Below, piece by piece: positions 62,859-64,000 of a stretch of DNA of 64,000 nt. How positions within the stretch are numbered: the first letter of the stretch is position 1; every line of letters begins with the position of its first letter. The stretch lies in assembly GCF_042652965.1 (NCBI RefSeq), contig NZ_JBHSHL010000022.1, forward strand, positions 62,001 through 126,000, in the 5' to 3' direction. The translations under genes and the position numbers were made by a program. The notes beneath the pieces were generated by a model that was not told the origin of the DNA, searched no databases, and was given only the letters and a program-made list of their open reading frames with translations. Source of the stretch: Filifactor villosus. GTDB taxonomy: Bacteria; Bacillota; Clostridia; Peptostreptococcales; Filifactoraceae.

Positions 62859-63845
62859 CTATCCTTCGCGGTAGAAGAGCACGGGTTCCAAGTCCGAAGT
62901 ATGGATCATTCGAACCTCCCCCTTCGCCTCCAAGTGGACCAGATGCGCCATTGCTTCTCCGCAGGCAAACCACTTCTGGTTGGGAGGAAAACTCTCGAAG
63001 TCCTTTGCACGAAAATCCCAGTGCATACGACTTGCGACTTCCGTGGCGGTCTTTTTGCCTCCGTCCGCGAGAATGTTTCGGATGTCGTTCAGCCTGTCCT
63101 CGTGATGAGCGATCAGCTCGTCGATCCTCTTCCTGTGATCGTGGACGACGACCCTGTGGGAAGGAAAGACGATATCGACATCCATCCGGTAGACCTTCTC
63201 CAGACTGTTCAGGTAAGTTCCCAAAATATCTCCGTATTCAAACCTCCAAAAGCTGATGTTCGGCGTGATCTTATCGAGAATGTGATCTCCGGAAAACAGA
63301 AGTTTGTGAGTTCTCTCGTACAAGGCGGTGTGATCCGGAGTATGTCCCGGGACCGAAATGACCTCAAGACGGTAATCGCCTACGGAGAGTACATCGCCTT
63401 CCTTGACGGGAATGATATCCACCGGATGTTTGGGTCCGTAGAGAACGGCGGGGTGGTGATCAAAAAAATGGCCGTCATTTTCAAGTCCCAAAAATTCGGG
63501 TCGGTATTGATGGGTCGTGAAATAGTCCTTGTTCGCCATAGAATTGATGTAGTCCGCATCAATCTTGCTGCAATAAATCTTTCCGCCGAAACGCTCCTGA
63601 AACTTGTAGCATAGACCCGTATGATCCGCATGTAAGTGAGTAAGATAGAGATCGACCCTTCCTGCTTGGAGAGAGAGTTCATCAAATTGAGCAAAGAAGG
63701 CCTCCTCACTTTCGGGATGGTCGAAGCCCGTGTCAATGACGAGAGATCGCTCCTCTCCCTTGATGATATAGGAATTGATGGACTTCAAGGGGGACTTGGG
63801 CAAAATCACATCTCCTGCGAAAATGTTTTTGTATAGTTCTTTCAT
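62859..63845 (-). CDS. MBL-fold metallohydrolase
   Basis: A 328-residue metallo-beta-lactamase-fold enzyme. The dinuclear metal motif HLHADH (H70, H72, D74, H75 in LTHLHADHTG) is present, with later ligands in VPGHTPDHTA, FSGDHIL and FPSHRVVVHDH. The C-terminal 90 residues are a winged-helix-like tail (GGKKTATEVASRMHWDF) as in lactamase_B plus BLACT_WH proteins. The ATG at 63845 has AAAGGAGA. It may hydrolyse a thioester or glutathione-like ester; the substrate is unknown. Confidence 0.85.
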   Translation of the reverse strand: MKELYKNIFAGDVILPKSPLKSINSYIIKGEERSLVIDTGFDHPESEEAFFAQFDELSLQAGRVDLYLTHLHADHTGLCYKFQERFGGKIYCSKIDADYINSMANKDYFTTHQYRPEFLGLENDGHFFDHHPAVLYGPKHPVDIIPVKEGDVLSVGDYRLEVISVPGHTPDHTALYERTHKLLFSGDHILDKITPNISFWRFEYGDILGTYLNSLEKVYRMDVDIVFPSHRVVVHDHRKRIDELIAHHEDRLNDIRNILADGGKKTATEVASRMHWDFRAKDFESFPPNQKWFACGEAMAHLVHLEAKGEVRMIHTSDLEPVLFYREG

Positions 63846-64000
63846 AGTTGGATTCTCCTTTGTAGTATTATTCATTTAAAACATTAATACCAAAGTATTG
63901 ACTCATAATTCGAGACATCGTCATACAATCCGTTTTATACCGATGTTAAAATTCTTGAATATACTGATTTGAGCAACTTTCAGATTTTATAAACCCAAAG

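Overview
The window is chromosomal DNA from a low-to-moderate GC, Gram-positive-type anaerobe (Bacillota, class Clostridia; genus not resolved). The evidence is an anaerobic ribonucleotide reductase (nrdDG), a T-box leader on leuS, a zinc-type ribosomal protein L28, an energy-coupling factor (ECF) transport module, an SLH-anchored surface protein, a tRNA for selenocysteine, and strong Shine-Dalgarno sites with frequent TTG/GTG starts. No phage, complete insertion sequence or plasmid genes were found.

Layout. 1-5.8 kb: 3' end of an S-layer-homology surface protein, a small TPR protein, an NhaC-type antiporter and an amidohydrolase. 6-15 kb: an RCK potassium channel facing away from rpoB-rpoC; a possible 58-codon ORF fills the rpoB/rpoC gap. 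15.5-20 kb: tRNA-Sec, selO and a YARHG-domain membrane protein. 20.6-26.6 kb: ecfA1-ecfA2-ecfT, an AlkD-like protein and nrdDG. 27.4-34.6 kb: a secreted zincin-like protein, a YwaF/permease/DUF1980 membrane cluster, rpmB, a 26-residue peptide, a Crp/Fnr regulator and a NUDIX hydrolase behind a T-box-like leader. 35-42 kb: an RSH protein whose synthetase half looks inactive, an LCM-type methyltransferase and a two-gene OpuC/EgtU-like ABC importer. 42-47 kb: a broken fic gene and a BlaI/BlaR1-type pair. 48-54 kb: ychF, a class III polyhydroxyalkanoate operon (phaJ-phaE-phaC) and a sirtuin. 54.6-64 kb: rpoN with its enhancer-binding protein, an ArAE-like protein, two AT-rich acetyltransferases, leuS with its T-box, and an MBL-fold hydrolase.

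The most unusual aspect is between the genes. Nearly every long intergenic gap holds imperfectly palindromic repeats of about 70-115 bp, which I sort into families A-E. Several end in TACTATT/AATAGTA, and they abut or nest in one another. One family A copy interrupts a family D copy and is flanked by a perfect 10-bp direct repeat that is single in an uninterrupted D copy, which is direct evidence for transposition of a MITE-like element. Other points worth following are a two-unit 29-bp repeat with a CRISPR-like period behind a strong promoter, the degenerate RSH synthetase, the possible reading frame between rpoB and rpoC, and the duplicated sensor region of the BlaR1-like protein. Everything was read by eye; family names rest on recognised motifs, not on searches.
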